From: Nocardia asiatica NBRC 100129
GTDB taxonomy: Bacteria; Actinomycetota; Actinomycetes; Mycobacteriales; Mycobacteriaceae
Assembly (NCBI RefSeq): GCF_000308415.1
Contig: NZ_BAFS01000278.1
Coordinates: 1-37,111, forward strand
Direction: 5' to 3'
DNA length: 37,111 bases
Program-made: the position numbers and the translations under genes
The notes under the pieces: generated by a model
What the model was told of the DNA's origin: nothing
What the model saw: only the letters and a program-made list of their open reading frames with translations
Databases searched by the model: none
Part shown: positions 1 to 8,194 of the stretch, piece after piece
How positions within the stretch are numbered: the first letter of the stretch is position 1
How the letters are laid out: each line of letters starts with the position of its first letter

Positions 1-1
1 C

Positions 2-600
2 GTAGACGTCGGCGGCGGGGGTGACCGCGCGGGAATGGAACCGCTCCGGCGCCATGTAGTGGAACGATCCGATCGCCGAGCCGTCGCCGGTCAGACTCTC
101 GGCGGTGGCCGACTGCGCGATGCCGAAATCCACCAGGTAGGCGAAGCCGTCGGAGGTGAGCAGGATGTTGTCCGGCTTGATGTCGCGGTGCACCAGGCCG
201 TCGGCGTGCGCGGCGTCCAGCGCCGCGGCGACCTGCCGCACGATCGCGATCGTCCGCTGCGGGTCCAGCGGCGCCTGCTCGTTCAGCACCGCGCGCAGGC
301 TGGCGCCGCCGACCAGCCGCATGTCGATGAAGAGCCGGCCGTCGATCTCGCCGTAGTCGTGGATCGGGATGATGTGCGGCTCCTGCAACCGCGCCGCGAC
401 GTGCGACTCGCGCCGGAACCGTTCCCGGAACACCGGGTCGTCGTGCAATCGCTCGGGCAGCACCTTCAGCGCGATGGTGCGGTCCTTGACGGTGTCGTAG
501 GCCTCGAACACCTCCCCCATGCCGCCACGACCGATCAGGCGATCCAGGCGGTACGGCCCGAACGCGACCCCACCTCGAGCGTATGACGTCGTGCGGTCAT
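2..600 (-). CDS. Ser/Thr protein kinase N-terminus, PknE/PknF-like (partial; apparent frameshift)
   Basis: The reverse strand encodes the N-lobe and most of the catalytic core of an actinobacterial Hanks-type kinase, a membrane-associated signalling enzyme that phosphorylates Ser/Thr. The motifs in order are the Gly-rich loop IGRGGMGEV, the VALK-type lysine (TIALKVLP), the catalytic HRDIKPDN, DFG (VDFGIAQ) and the APE region (YMAPERF). The gene continues beyond base 1. The kinase frame (codons phased on 562) has no ATG, GTG or TTG between the upstream non-coding DNA and the Gly-rich loop. A well-placed ATG at 600, preceded by GGAGGACGAG, opens another frame reading MTARRHTLEVGSR, which is a typical start of this family. 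It would join the kinase frame (FGPYRLDRL) if one T were added at 561-562. This is therefore either a real 1-base deletion or a sequence error. The family assignment is firm; whether the gene is functional is unknown. Confidence 0.85.
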
Positions 601-930
601 CTCGTCCTCCGTGACGGGGACCCGGAGGGTGTCCGGCGCGGACCGAGCCGAACGCCTTCCCGGGGCCGTGGCCCGGGTTCCTGCGCTCAACTCTAGAGCG
701 CTGCCGACCGCTTCGGCAGGGATATCGATCAGGGGGCCGGTTGGGCACCGGCTCGGCACGTCGGCGCAGGTCGGCGGAATTTGCACGGTGGCTGTCGCTG
801 CGTGCGCCTGCCGCGGGTAGCGCGGGTGGTGATCACCGCGAGGGCTCGTCCGTGGTCTGCGCGCAGCGCCGCCGCGGCCATCCGGCGGTACGCCAGCGGC
901 CCGTTTTCGGGTCGATCGCTGGGCGCGGCA

Positions 931-1000
931 CGCATCGGTGGGCGAAAGGCGCTGAGCGACTCGCATCGGTGGGCGACAAGCGCTCGGCTCGCATCGGGGG
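931..1000. repeat. Three imperfect tandem copies of a ~30-bp unit
   Basis: The core CGCATCGGTGGGCGA begins at 931 and again at 962. A third, shorter copy (CGCATCGGGGG) begins at 990. The units are about 31 and 28 bases apart and also share GGCGCT/GCGCT-like tails. The stretch is non-coding and sits just before the hexamer tract. It could be a dispersed REP-like element; only a genome-wide search could tell. Confidence 0.6.
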
Positions 1001-1014
1001 CAGTGCGCGCCGCC

Positions 1015-1116
1015 CGGTGGCGGTGGCGGTGGCGGTGGCGGTGGCGGTGGCGGTGGCGGTGGCGGTGGCGGTGGCGGTGGCGGTGGCGGTGGCGGTGGCG
1101 GTGGCGGTGGCGGTGG
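1015..1116. repeat. Perfect hexanucleotide microsatellite, (CGGTGG)17
   Basis: Seventeen uninterrupted copies of CGGTGG run over 102 bases. The tract is strongly strand-biased: G/T-rich on the plus strand and C/A-rich on the minus strand. It lies 43 bases past the stop of pruC and about 415 bases before the kinase start. It is too regular to be a coding remnant. Such tracts can change copy number by slippage, and G-runs of this kind can form G-quadruplexes. Both are general properties and neither is shown here. Confidence 0.95.
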
Positions 1117-1159
1117 AACCGAGCCTTCGGGTCGGGCTGAACCGTCGTCAACCTCGCGC

Positions 1160-2467
1160 CTACGCCGGACGGGCGGGCAGGCGACGGTGCAGGGCGAGCT
1201 GGATCTCCAGCAGCAGGCGATCGGCCGGGTCGTCGAGGCGCATGCCGAGAATGTCCTCGACCCGGCGCAGCCGGTAACGCAGCGTGTTCGGATGCACGCA
1301 CAGCGCCGCGGCGGCGGCGCGCACGTCGCCGTGTTCGCGCAGATAGGTCTCGACACTCTCGCGCAGGCTCGCGGAATGCTTACGGTCGTAGTCGAACAGC
1401 GCGCGCAGCCGGGGATCACGCAGTCCCGCCCGCGTTCCGACGAGGTCGAGCACCTCGCCGAGCAGCACCGCCGTCCGCGCCTCGGCGAGGGTGGTCAGCC
1501 GCTGCCCTGGTGCGGCCGCGACCGTACTGTCCAGCACCCGATCGACCTCCGCGCGCGCCGCGGCCACCCGGCCCGGATCGGGCACCGGGCAAGCGATCGC
1601 CGCCCGCAACCACAGCGAGCGCTGCGTCTCGAACTGCTCGAGCAGCTGCCGGGTCCAGGCCGTCAACGCTTGCGCGGATCGGTAGCCGGGCAGCAGAACG
1701 TACACGCGCTCACCGAGCGTCGCGGTCACCGCGTCACCGCGAAAAGCGCTGGCATGCAGGCGCAGAACGCTGCCCAGCGCGCCAGGCTCGATGGCGGACG
1801 CCTGCCCGCCGGGCACCAGCGCGAACCCGATCACCGCCGCCGGACCGGCCGGCGGCAGGTGCAGCGCGTCCGCCACCACCGCCGCGTCGATCGCGGGCCC
1901 ACCCGCGCCGAACAGCCGCCGGATCAACAGCGCCGCGGTGGTCGGCGCGTCCAGACTCCGGGAGATCAGGCGGCCCGCGATGGCCGCCGCGCCGCGCAGG
2001 ATCTCGGCCGCGTCCGGTTCGAACGGCCGCGCACCCTGTTGCAGCCAGATCGCGCCGAGCATCTGTGGCGTACGACCGTCCCCGTCCGCGGGACGGCGGA
2101 CGCCGATCACCAATCTGCGCTTGATGTTCAGCTCGTCGTGCGCGGGTACGTCGACGACCTCGTCGGTATCCCGCAGGCGATCGAACACGCCCCACTGCCG
2201 CAACAGGGCCAGATACTCCCGCGGCCCCTCCCTGCCCAGGATCGAGCGCACGCGCAGCGGGTCGGCGTTCTCGTCGGACGCCGAGTACGCGAGCACGTGC
2301 GATCGCGCATCCTCGATCGACACCATCCCGCCCGCGTGGCGGGCGATCAGCTGCGCCAGTTCGGACAGATCGATGTCCGCGCCGATTCGCTCACCATCCC
2401 CGGCCACGTTCCCGTCCTTCGGCCAACTCGACAACGCACCTGTCCCATCTTTGTCCGACTGACTCAT
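1160..2467 (-). CDS. pruC: PucR-family regulator of proline catabolism, PruC-like
   Basis: This encodes a 435-residue transcriptional regulator. The C-terminus has the PucR-type helix-turn-helix: a RAAAAALCVHPNTLRYRLRR core (about residues 385-405) followed by the LxxPxxRLLLxIQLAL tail. The middle holds the GGDEF-like/CdaR region typical of the family. The start is the ATG at 2467 (MSQSDKDG), 66 bases from the divergent pruA start. The arrangement of a PucR regulator divergent from P5C dehydrogenase and proline dehydrogenase matches Mycobacterium tuberculosis Rv1186c (PruC)-Rv1187-Rv1188, where PruC activates proline use. I infer the same role here. The inverted repeat at 2479-2510 is its likely binding site. 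Confidence 0.9.
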   Translation of the reverse strand: MSQSDKDGTGALSSWPKDGNVAGDGERIGADIDLSELAQLIARHAGGMVSIEDARSHVLAYSASDENADPLRVRSILGREGPREYLALLRQWGVFDRLRDTDEVVDVPAHDELNIKRRLVIGVRRPADGDGRTPQMLGAIWLQQGARPFEPDAAEILRGAAAIAGRLISRSLDAPTTAALLIRRLFGAGGPAIDAAVVADALHLPPAGPAAVIGFALVPGGQASAIEPGALGSVLRLHASAFRGDAVTATLGERVYVLLPGYRSAQALTAWTRQLLEQFETQRSLWLRAAIACPVPDPGRVAAARAEVDRVLDSTVAAAPGQRLTTLAEARTAVLLGEVLDLVGTRAGLRDPRLRALFDYDRKHSASLRESVETYLREHGDVRAAAAALCVHPNTLRYRLRRVEDILGMRLDDPADRLLLEIQLALHRRLPARPA

Positions 2468-2478
2468 TCTCCGGGCAG

Positions 2479-2510
2479 TTTTCCGGTGTTGACTTCCCTC
2501 TACCGGAAAA
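2479..2510. promoter_or_regulatory. Inverted repeat in the pruC-pruA intergenic region, candidate PruC operator
   Basis: Two perfect 9-bp arms, TTTTCCGGT (2479-2487) and ACCGGAAAA (2502-2510), are separated by 14 bases. The arm centres are 23 bp apart, close to two helical turns. The spacer contains TTGACT (2489-2494), a good -35 for pruA, although no strong -10 follows. The repeat fills the middle of the only 66-bp gap between regulator and target, so control of both genes from one site is likely. Confidence 0.65.
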
Positions 2511-2533
2511 TCACCGAAATGACAGGAGGTCTC

Positions 2534-4171
2534 ATGGATGCCCTCGTGGCCCCGCCCCCGCCGGTCAACGAACCGGTGGGCAGTTTCGCGCCGGGTACCG
2601 CCGAACGCGAACGCCTGCGGGTGAAGCTGGCCGAACTCGCCGCGACGCCGACCGACGTGGCGCACGTCATCGGCGGCGTGCACCGGGAAGGTTCCGGCGA
2701 GCGCGTCCGGGTGGTGCAGCCGCACCGGCACGCCGCCGTCCTCGGCACGCTGAACACGGCCGGGCCGGGCGAGGTCCGCGACGCCATCGCGGCGGCGACC
2801 GCCGCCGCGCCGGACTGGCGTGCGCTGCCCTTCGCCGAGCGCGCCGCGATCTTCCTGCGCGCCGCCGACCTGCTGTCCGGGCCGTGGCGCGAAACCATCG
2901 CCGCCGCAACGATGCTGGGGCAATCCAAAACGGCCTACCAGGCCGAGATCGACACCCCGTGCGAACTCGTCGACTTCTGGCGGTTCAACGTGCACTTCGC
3001 GAGCCGGATTCTGGCGGAGCAGCCGATTTCGGCGCCGGGGGTGTGGAATCAGATGGACTACCGTCCGCTCGAGGGCTTCGTCTACGCGATCACGCCGTTC
3101 AACTTCTCCGCCATCGCGGGCAACCTGCCCACCGCGCCCGCGTTGATGGGCAACACCGTCGTGTGGAAGCCCGCGCTCACCCAGTCGGTGGCGGCGTACT
3201 GGACGATGCGGCTGCTGGAAGCCGCCGGCCTGCCGCCCGGCGTGATCAACATGGTGCACGGCGCCGGACCCGGAGTGTCGGAGGTGGCGCTGGCCGACCA
3301 CCGGCTCGCCGGCATCCACTTCACCGGGTCCACGGCTACCTTCCGGCGTCTGTGGCGCACCGTCGCGGCGAATCTGGACCACTACGACACCTACCCGCGC
3401 CTGGTCGGCGAGACCGGCGGCAAGGACTTCGTCGTGGCGCACAGCTCCGCCGATCCCGAGGTGCTGAGCACGGCCTTGATCCGCGGCGCGTTCGACTACC
3501 AGGGTCAGAAGTGCTCGGCTGCCTCGCGCGCCTTCCTCCCGCGTTCCCTGTGGGACCGGATGGGCCGGGAGTTCCTCGACCGGGTGGCCGCGCTCAGCTA
3601 CGGCGACGTCTCCGACTTCCGCCACTTCGGCGGAGCGCTCATCGACCGGCGCGCCTTCGCGAAGAACACCGACGCCCTCGCGCGCGCCAAGGCGACGCCC
3701 GGCCTGACCGTCGCCGCGGGCGGTCACGCCGACGACAGCGTCGGCTATTTCGTCGAGCCCACCGTCCTGCTCGGCGACGACCCCGCCGACGAGGCTTTCC
3801 ACACCGAGTACTTCGGACCGATCCTGGCCGTGCACGTCTACGACGACTCGGCCTGCGGTTCGTTCGAGGCCACGCTCGACCTGATCGACCGCGGCTCGCC
3901 TTACGGCCTCACCGGCGCGGTCGTCGCCGAGGACCGCGCGGCGATCGGCGCCGCTGTCGAGCGGTTGCGCTTCGCGGCGGGCAACTTCTACGTCAACGAC
4001 AAACCCACCGGCGCGGTCGTCGGCCAGCAACCGTTCGGCGGGTCGCGTGCCTCCGGCACCAACGACAAGGCAGGCTCGGCACAGAACCTGCTGCGCTGGA
4101 CCTCCGCTCGCACGATCAAGGAAACCTTCGTCCCCGCGACCGACCACCGCTACCCGCACCAGGAGTCGTGA
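2534..4171 (+). CDS. pruA: 1-pyrroline-5-carboxylate dehydrogenase
   Basis: This encodes a 545-residue aldehyde dehydrogenase family member. It oxidises P5C/glutamate semialdehyde to glutamate with NAD+, the second step of proline breakdown. Visible motifs are PFNF with the oxyanion Asn (N190), the FTGS nucleotide-binding turn (about 263-266), the general base Glu in GETGGKDF (E293) and the catalytic Cys in GQKCSAA (C327). The length fits the mycobacterial RocA/PruA type. An in-frame ATG exists at 2519, but ACAGGAGGT (2521-2529) lies between the two and 4 bases before the ATG at 2534, which I therefore prefer. The stop TGA overlaps the pruB ATG by one base (TGATG), so the pair is translationally coupled. 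Confidence 0.95.
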   Translation: MDALVAPPPPVNEPVGSFAPGTAERERLRVKLAELAATPTDVAHVIGGVHREGSGERVRVVQPHRHAAVLGTLNTAGPGEVRDAIAAATAAAPDWRALPFAERAAIFLRAADLLSGPWRETIAAATMLGQSKTAYQAEIDTPCELVDFWRFNVHFASRILAEQPISAPGVWNQMDYRPLEGFVYAITPFNFSAIAGNLPTAPALMGNTVVWKPALTQSVAAYWTMRLLEAAGLPPGVINMVHGAGPGVSEVALADHRLAGIHFTGSTATFRRLWRTVAANLDHYDTYPRLVGETGGKDFVVAHSSADPEVLSTALIRGAFDYQGQKCSAASRAFLPRSLWDRMGREFLDRVAALSYGDVSDFRHFGGALIDRRAFAKNTDALARAKATPGLTVAAGGHADDSVGYFVEPTVLLGDDPADEAFHTEYFGPILAVHVYDDSACGSFEATLDLIDRGSPYGLTGAVVAEDRAAIGAAVERLRFAAGNFYVNDKPTGAVVGQQPFGGSRASGTNDKAGSAQNLLRWTSARTIKETFVPATDHRYPHQES

Positions 4172-5130
4172 TGGCCTTCTCCGGACTGCTGCGGCCCGCC
4201 GTACTGGCGGCGTCGCGTTCCCCGCGCATCGAGCGCGCGATCACCCGCATGCCGAGCACCAAGAAGCTGGTCGACCGTTTCGTCGCGGGCGAGACCGAAC
4301 GCGACGCGGTAGCCGTGTCCTCGGCGCTGCTGGGCTCCGGCCGCTTCGTGAGCGTCGACTATCTCGGCGAGGACACCACCGATCTGGACCGCGCTCGCGG
4401 AACCGTCGCACACTACCTGCGGCTGCTGTCGGCGCTGGGCGAATTGCGGGCCGTGGCCGAGGCGCCGGTGCCTCGACTGGAGGTTTCGCTCAAGCTGTCG
4501 GCGCTGGGCCAGTCGCTGCCGCAGAACGGGTACGCCATCGCCCGTGAGCACGCCTACGAGATCTGCACCGCGGCGAAAGCCGCCGGGATCTGGGTGACCG
4601 TGGACGCCGAGGACCACACCACCACCGATTCGACGCTGTCCATCGTGCGCGAGCTGCGACTGGATTTCCCGTGGCTCGGCACGGTCTTGCAGGCATATCT
4701 CAAACGCACCGAGCAGGACTGCCGGTACTTCGCCGGGCCTGGTTCCCGGATCCGGTTGTGCAAGGGCGCCTATCGCGAACCGGCGTCGGTGGCGTATCAG
4801 AGCCGATCCGCGGTGGACGAGTCCTATTTGCGGTGCCTGCGGGTCTTGATGGAGGGCAAGGGCTACCCGATGATCGCCACGCACGACCCGGCGCTGATCG
4901 ATGCGGCGCTGCGCGGAGTCGGCGAAAGCGGGCGCAAGACGGGCGATTACGAGTTCCAGATGCTGCACGGCATCCACGACGCCGAACAGCGGCGCTTGGC
5001 CGGAGCGGGCCACGCGCTGCGCGTCTACCTGCCCTACGGCGACGAGTGGTACGGCTACTTCATGCGCAGGCTGGCCGAGCGTCCCGCCAACATCGCGTTC
5101 TTCCTGCGCTCCTTCGGCCGCGACCGCTGA
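4171..5130 (+). CDS. pruB: Proline dehydrogenase
   Basis: This encodes a 319-residue monofunctional FAD-dependent proline dehydrogenase, which oxidises proline to P5C at the membrane and passes electrons to the quinone pool. The (beta/alpha)8 barrel is recognisable from LEVSLKLSALGQ, the VDAED strand, IRLCKGAY with the FAD-contacting Lys, ATHDP, the EFQMLHG loop and YLPYGDEWYGY. The C-terminal RRLAERPAN (from residue 299) carries the Arg pair that binds the proline carboxylate. The start overlaps the pruA stop. The two enzymes are separate genes here, as in other Actinobacteria and unlike fused PutA. Confidence 0.95.
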   Translation: MAFSGLLRPAVLAASRSPRIERAITRMPSTKKLVDRFVAGETERDAVAVSSALLGSGRFVSVDYLGEDTTDLDRARGTVAHYLRLLSALGELRAVAEAPVPRLEVSLKLSALGQSLPQNGYAIAREHAYEICTAAKAAGIWVTVDAEDHTTTDSTLSIVRELRLDFPWLGTVLQAYLKRTEQDCRYFAGPGSRIRLCKGAYREPASVAYQSRSAVDESYLRCLRVLMEGKGYPMIATHDPALIDAALRGVGESGRKTGDYEFQMLHGIHDAEQRRLAGAGHALRVYLPYGDEWYGYFMRRLAERPANIAFFLRSFGRDR

Positions 5131-5140
5131 ACCGAGATGC

Positions 5141-5153
5141 GAACATTATGTTC
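5141..5153. promoter_or_regulatory. Perfect 13-bp palindrome upstream of the permease
   Basis: GAACATTATGTTC reads the same on both strands around its central T. It is AT-rich against very GC-rich surroundings, 11 bases after the pruB stop and 67 bases before the permease ATG. It looks like a dimeric-repressor site controlling the permease. It is not a standard actinobacterial LexA box, which has four bases between GAAC and GTTC; here there are five. Confidence 0.5.
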
Positions 5154-5220
5154 TTCAGCTGATCGATCCCTGGCCCTGTGGTCGTATTGAGGTGCACCGC
5201 AGTGGACGAGAGGATGCAGC

Positions 5221-6660
5221 ATGTCCTTCGCGCAGTTACGCAGCCAGATGACGCGCCGGAAACCGCTCGGCGAAGTCGAGGACGAGGCCGCTGCGGCCGA
5301 CGAACAGCTGGCGCGGTCGCTCGGCCTGTGGCAGCTCACCGCGATCGGCGTCGGCGGCATCATCGGCGCGGGCATCTTCACCCTGGCGGGCGCGGTCGCG
5401 CACTCCGTCACCGGGCCGTCGGTGTTGATCTCGTTCCTGATCGCCGGTGTGGCCAGTGGCGCGGCCGCGCTGTGTTACGCCGAATTCGCCGGGATGGTCC
5501 CCAAGGCCGGGTCCGCCTACACCTACGGGTACGTGTCACTCGGCGAGATCGCGGGCTGGTTCATCGGGTGGGATCTGTTGCTGGAGTACATCGCGGTCGC
5601 GGCGGTGGTCGCCATCGGCGTCTCCGGATACTTCAAATTCCTGCTGGAGCAGGTCGACATCACGCTGCCCGATTGGATGATGGGCGCCTCGGGCACCGGC
5701 GAAGGGCACGTGATCGACGTGTTCGCCGTCCTGTTCTGCCTCGGCACGGCCTGGCTGCTGTCGCGCGGCATCCGCAGCGTCGGCCGGTTCGAAACCGTGG
5801 CCGTCGGCATCAAGGTCGCCTTGGTGGTGCTGATCGTGGTGCTCGGCGTGTTCCATATCGACAGCTCGAATTACACCCCGTACTTCCCGTTCGGCGCCGG
5901 AGCGGTGTGGACGGGCGCGGCGACGGTCTTCTTCGCCGTCTTCGGCTACGACGCGATGAGCACCGCCGCCGAGGAGTCCACCGAGGGCAAGAAGCACCTG
6001 CCGAAGGCGATCATCTATTCGCTGGCCATCGCCATGGTGCTCTACGTATTGGCCACGCTGGTGCTGACCGGCATGCAGAAGTACACCGAGATCAGCCCGA
6101 CCAGCGGGTTCTCCACCGCCTTCGAGTCGGTCGGGCAGCCCGGCGTCGCGAACATCATCGCGGTCGGCGCCATCGTCGGCATCGTCACCGTGGTGCTCAC
6201 CTTCATGCTCGGCGTCACCCGGGTCTGGTTCGCCATGAGCCGCGACGGGCTGCTGCCGGAGTGGTTCGCCAAGACCCATCCGGTCCGCAAGGTGCCCACC
6301 CGGGTGACCTGGATCGTCGGCATCGGGTCGGCGCTGATGGCCGGGTTGCTGGACATCACGGTGGTCGCCGAGCTGACGAATATCGGCATCCTGATGGCGT
6401 TCATCGTGGTGTCCGTCGCGGTGATCGTGCTGCGGCGCACCCGTCCGGAGGAGCCGCGCGAGTTCCGGCTGCCGTTCATGCCGGTCGTGCCGCTGATCGG
6501 CATCGGGTTCTCGCTGTACCTGATCTGGTCGCTGCCGTGGGAAACCTGGGCGCGGTTCGCGAGCTGGCTGGTCGTCGGCCTGATCGTCTACTTCGCGTAC
6601 TCGCGCACCCACTCCAAGCTGGAGCGCCCCGGCGCCGTGACTCACCCGGCGACCGGGTGA
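5221..6660 (+). CDS. APC-family amino-acid permease (cationic amino-acid transporter type)
   Basis: This encodes a 479-residue integral membrane protein with about 12-13 hydrophobic segments. The first segment has the APC signature GVGGIIGAGIFTLAG (about residues 44-58), the unwound substrate-binding helix of the LeuT fold. Later conserved pieces include YAEFAGMVPKAGSAYTY, the ESTEGKKHLPKAI loop and RTRPEEPREFRLPF. The order resembles bacterial YfnA/CAT-type permeases, which take up amino acids with protons. It lies 90 bases after pruB with its own candidate operator between, so it may be a separate unit. Proline or an arginine-type precursor is a plausible substrate from context only. GAGAGG precedes the ATG. 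Confidence 0.88.
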   Translation: MSFAQLRSQMTRRKPLGEVEDEAAAADEQLARSLGLWQLTAIGVGGIIGAGIFTLAGAVAHSVTGPSVLISFLIAGVASGAAALCYAEFAGMVPKAGSAYTYGYVSLGEIAGWFIGWDLLLEYIAVAAVVAIGVSGYFKFLLEQVDITLPDWMMGASGTGEGHVIDVFAVLFCLGTAWLLSRGIRSVGRFETVAVGIKVALVVLIVVLGVFHIDSSNYTPYFPFGAGAVWTGAATVFFAVFGYDAMSTAAEESTEGKKHLPKAIIYSLAIAMVLYVLATLVLTGMQKYTEISPTSGFSTAFESVGQPGVANIIAVGAIVGIVTVVLTFMLGVTRVWFAMSRDGLLPEWFAKTHPVRKVPTRVTWIVGIGSALMAGLLDITVVAELTNIGILMAFIVVSVAVIVLRRTRPEEPREFRLPFMPVVPLIGIGFSLYLIWSLPWETWARFASWLVVGLIVYFAYSRTHSKLERPGAVTHPATG

Positions 6661-6683
6661 GCCCCGCCGGACCGGCGGGGCTC
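6659..6683 (+). terminator. Hairpin overlapping the permease stop codon
   Basis: The 12-base arms GAGCCCCGCCGG (6659-6670) and CCGGCGGGGCTC (6672-6683) are perfectly complementary around one A; in practice the inner pairs open to form the loop. The left arm includes the last two bases of the TGA. There is no T-tract, as is common in high-GC Actinobacteria. Confidence 0.65.
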
Positions 6684-6710
6684 GCCGACGGCGGTGATTG
6701 CGGAATGGTC

Positions 6711-6732
6711 GCTCGACTGCATACGGTCGAGC
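6711..6732. promoter_or_regulatory. Inverted repeat upstream of the amidase
   Basis: The perfect 7-bp arms GCTCGAC (6711-6717) and GTCGAGC (6726-6732) flank TGCATACG. The site sits 36 bases before the amidase ATG, where an operator or a leader hairpin would be expected. No dedicated regulator gene is adjacent. Confidence 0.35.
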
Positions 6733-6768
6733 ATGTCGGCACCGGCGGCCCGGAAGGAGCGGTAGCGG

Positions 6769-8178
6769 ATGGATCTCCAGGAGGTCGTCTCCTCGGGCGT
6801 GCTCGAACAGCGCGAGCTGTTGGCGCAGGGCGCGCTGTCCGCGGAGCAACTCGTCGAAGCGACGCTCGACGGGATCGATGCGGCCGCCGATCTCGGCGCC
6901 TTCACCCGCGTCCTGCGCGAGGAGGCCAAAGCCGAGGCGGTCGAGCGCGACCGGGCGCGCGCCGCGGGCGGCCCGGTCGGCCCGTTGCACGGGGTGCCGA
7001 TCGCGGTGAAGGACGAATTCGACGTCGCCGGCGTGGTGACCAGCTTCGGCACCAGGGCGAACGCGACGCCCGCCGTGGTGGATGCCGAGGCGGTGCGCAG
7101 GCTGCGCGCGGCCGGGGCGGTCATCGTCGGCAAGACCGCGATGCCGGAATTCGGGCAGTGGCCGTTCACCGAGTCCAGCACCTTCGGCATGGCCCGCAAC
7201 CCGTGGGACCCGAGCCGCTCCCCCGGCGGCTCCAGCGGCGGGTCCGCCGCCGCGGTGGCGGCCGGTCTGGTGCCCGCCGCCCTCGGCGGCGACGGCGGCG
7301 GGTCGATCCGGATTCCGTCGGCGTGCTGCGGGTTGTTCGGCCTCAAACCGCAACGAGGGCGCGTGCCGATCGCGCCGAACGAGCACCTGTGGTGGGCGCT
7401 GGGTGTAGCCGGACCGCTCACCCGCGGCGTGCTGGACTCCGCCGTCGTCTACGACGTCATCCGCGGCGCCACCCGCACCGACCGATTCCGCGCGCCGGAC
7501 CCGGACCTCTCCTTCGAGGCGGCGGCGCGCGGCCCGGTGCGGCCGATGCGCATCGGCTACAGCACCAAATCTCCCATTCCGCTGGTGAAACTCGACCCGC
7601 AGCACGTGCGCGCCGTCCGCGACACCGCGATATTGCTCGCCGAGCTGGGCCACACGGTCACGGAGATCGACCCGGAGTACCCGGATTCGACCCACGCCTT
7701 CTTCCCGCAGTTCTTCGCGGGCGTGCGCGCGGAACTGGCCGAGGTGGACCATCCGGAGCTGCTCGAACGCCGCACCAGGCAGACGGTCGCGCTCGGCGCG
7801 TGGGCGCGCGGGCCGGTTGTCGAATGGGCGATCCGGCGCGGGGAGGCGGTGCGGCGCAAGGCCGACAAGATCTTCACCGAGTGCGATCTGCTGCTGACGC
7901 CCACCATCGCGATCCGCCCGCCGCGACTCGGTGTGCTCGACGGGGCGAACACAGCGCGAGCTCAGCTCGCCTCCGTTCCGATGGTCGCCTACACCGCGAT
8001 CTGGAACGTCACCGGCCATCCCGCGGCGTCGGTGCCCGCCGGCGTGGGCGACGACGGGCTTCCCCTGGCCGTCCAGCTCGTCGGCCCGACGAACGGCGAG
8101 ACGACGATCCTGCCGATCGCCGCGCAGCTCGAGCAGGCGCGTCCGCATCCCCGTCCGGCGCTTCGCTCCACCGGATAG
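6769..8178 (+). CDS. Amidase-signature-family hydrolase
   Basis: This encodes a 469-residue member of the amidase signature family (GatA/fatty-acid-amide-hydrolase fold), which hydrolyses C-N bonds of amides through a Ser-cisSer-Lys triad. The Lys is in PIAVKDEF (K81), the cis-Ser in SPGGSSGGSA (about S155), and the nucleophile is S179 in GGDGGGSIRIPS. All three are present. The substrate cannot be read from sequence. Lack of neighbouring gatB/gatC genes argues against the tRNA-dependent amidotransferase subunit. GGAAGGAG precedes the ATG by about 10 bases. It follows a terminator, so it is probably transcribed alone, and it faces the gene at 8216-8647. Confidence 0.9.
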   Translation: MDLQEVVSSGVLEQRELLAQGALSAEQLVEATLDGIDAAADLGAFTRVLREEAKAEAVERDRARAAGGPVGPLHGVPIAVKDEFDVAGVVTSFGTRANATPAVVDAEAVRRLRAAGAVIVGKTAMPEFGQWPFTESSTFGMARNPWDPSRSPGGSSGGSAAAVAAGLVPAALGGDGGGSIRIPSACCGLFGLKPQRGRVPIAPNEHLWWALGVAGPLTRGVLDSAVVYDVIRGATRTDRFRAPDPDLSFEAAARGPVRPMRIGYSTKSPIPLVKLDPQHVRAVRDTAILLAELGHTVTEIDPEYPDSTHAFFPQFFAGVRAELAEVDHPELLERRTRQTVALGAWARGPVVEWAIRRGEAVRRKADKIFTECDLLLTPTIAIRPPRLGVLDGANTARAQLASVPMVAYTAIWNVTGHPAASVPAGVGDDGLPLAVQLVGPTNGETTILPIAAQLEQARPHPRPALRSTG

Positions 8179-8194
8179 AAGGGCTACCGAGCCC

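Larger units (their letters stand above)
601..1159. other. Intergenic region with repeats, no gene
   Basis: This 559-base stretch lies between the kinase and pruC, both on the minus strand. I see no credible coding frame. The long open frames here translate to runs of Pro, His-Arg or Val-Ala because they cross the hexamer tract at 1015-1116. It holds a three-copy imperfect direct repeat (931-1000) and the hexamer tract, listed separately. The kinase promoter must lie in its left part, but I could not pick a convincing -35/-10 pair. Confidence 0.7.

Noticed and set aside
535..1419. Open frames giving long runs of Pro, His-Arg, Arg-Trp or Val-Ala
   Set aside because: They are translations of the CGGTGG tract in different frames and overlap real neighbours; no domain and no consistent start.
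1187..2510. Long plus-strand frame continuous with pruA
   Set aside because: It is antisense to pruC, and the pruA start with its strong ribosome-binding site lies downstream at 2534.
5141..5153. LexA/SOS box
   Set aside because: The actinobacterial box has four bases between GAAC and GTTC; this has five, and no DNA-repair gene follows.
5536..8148. 870-codon minus-strand frame across the permease and amidase
   Set aside because: Antisense shadow of two well-supported genes, with Arg/Gly/Asp-rich sequence and no domain.
6769..8178. GatA subunit of the Glu-tRNA amidotransferase
   Set aside because: No gatB/gatC neighbours, and the sequence outside the amidase core does not look like GatA; a stand-alone amidase fits better.
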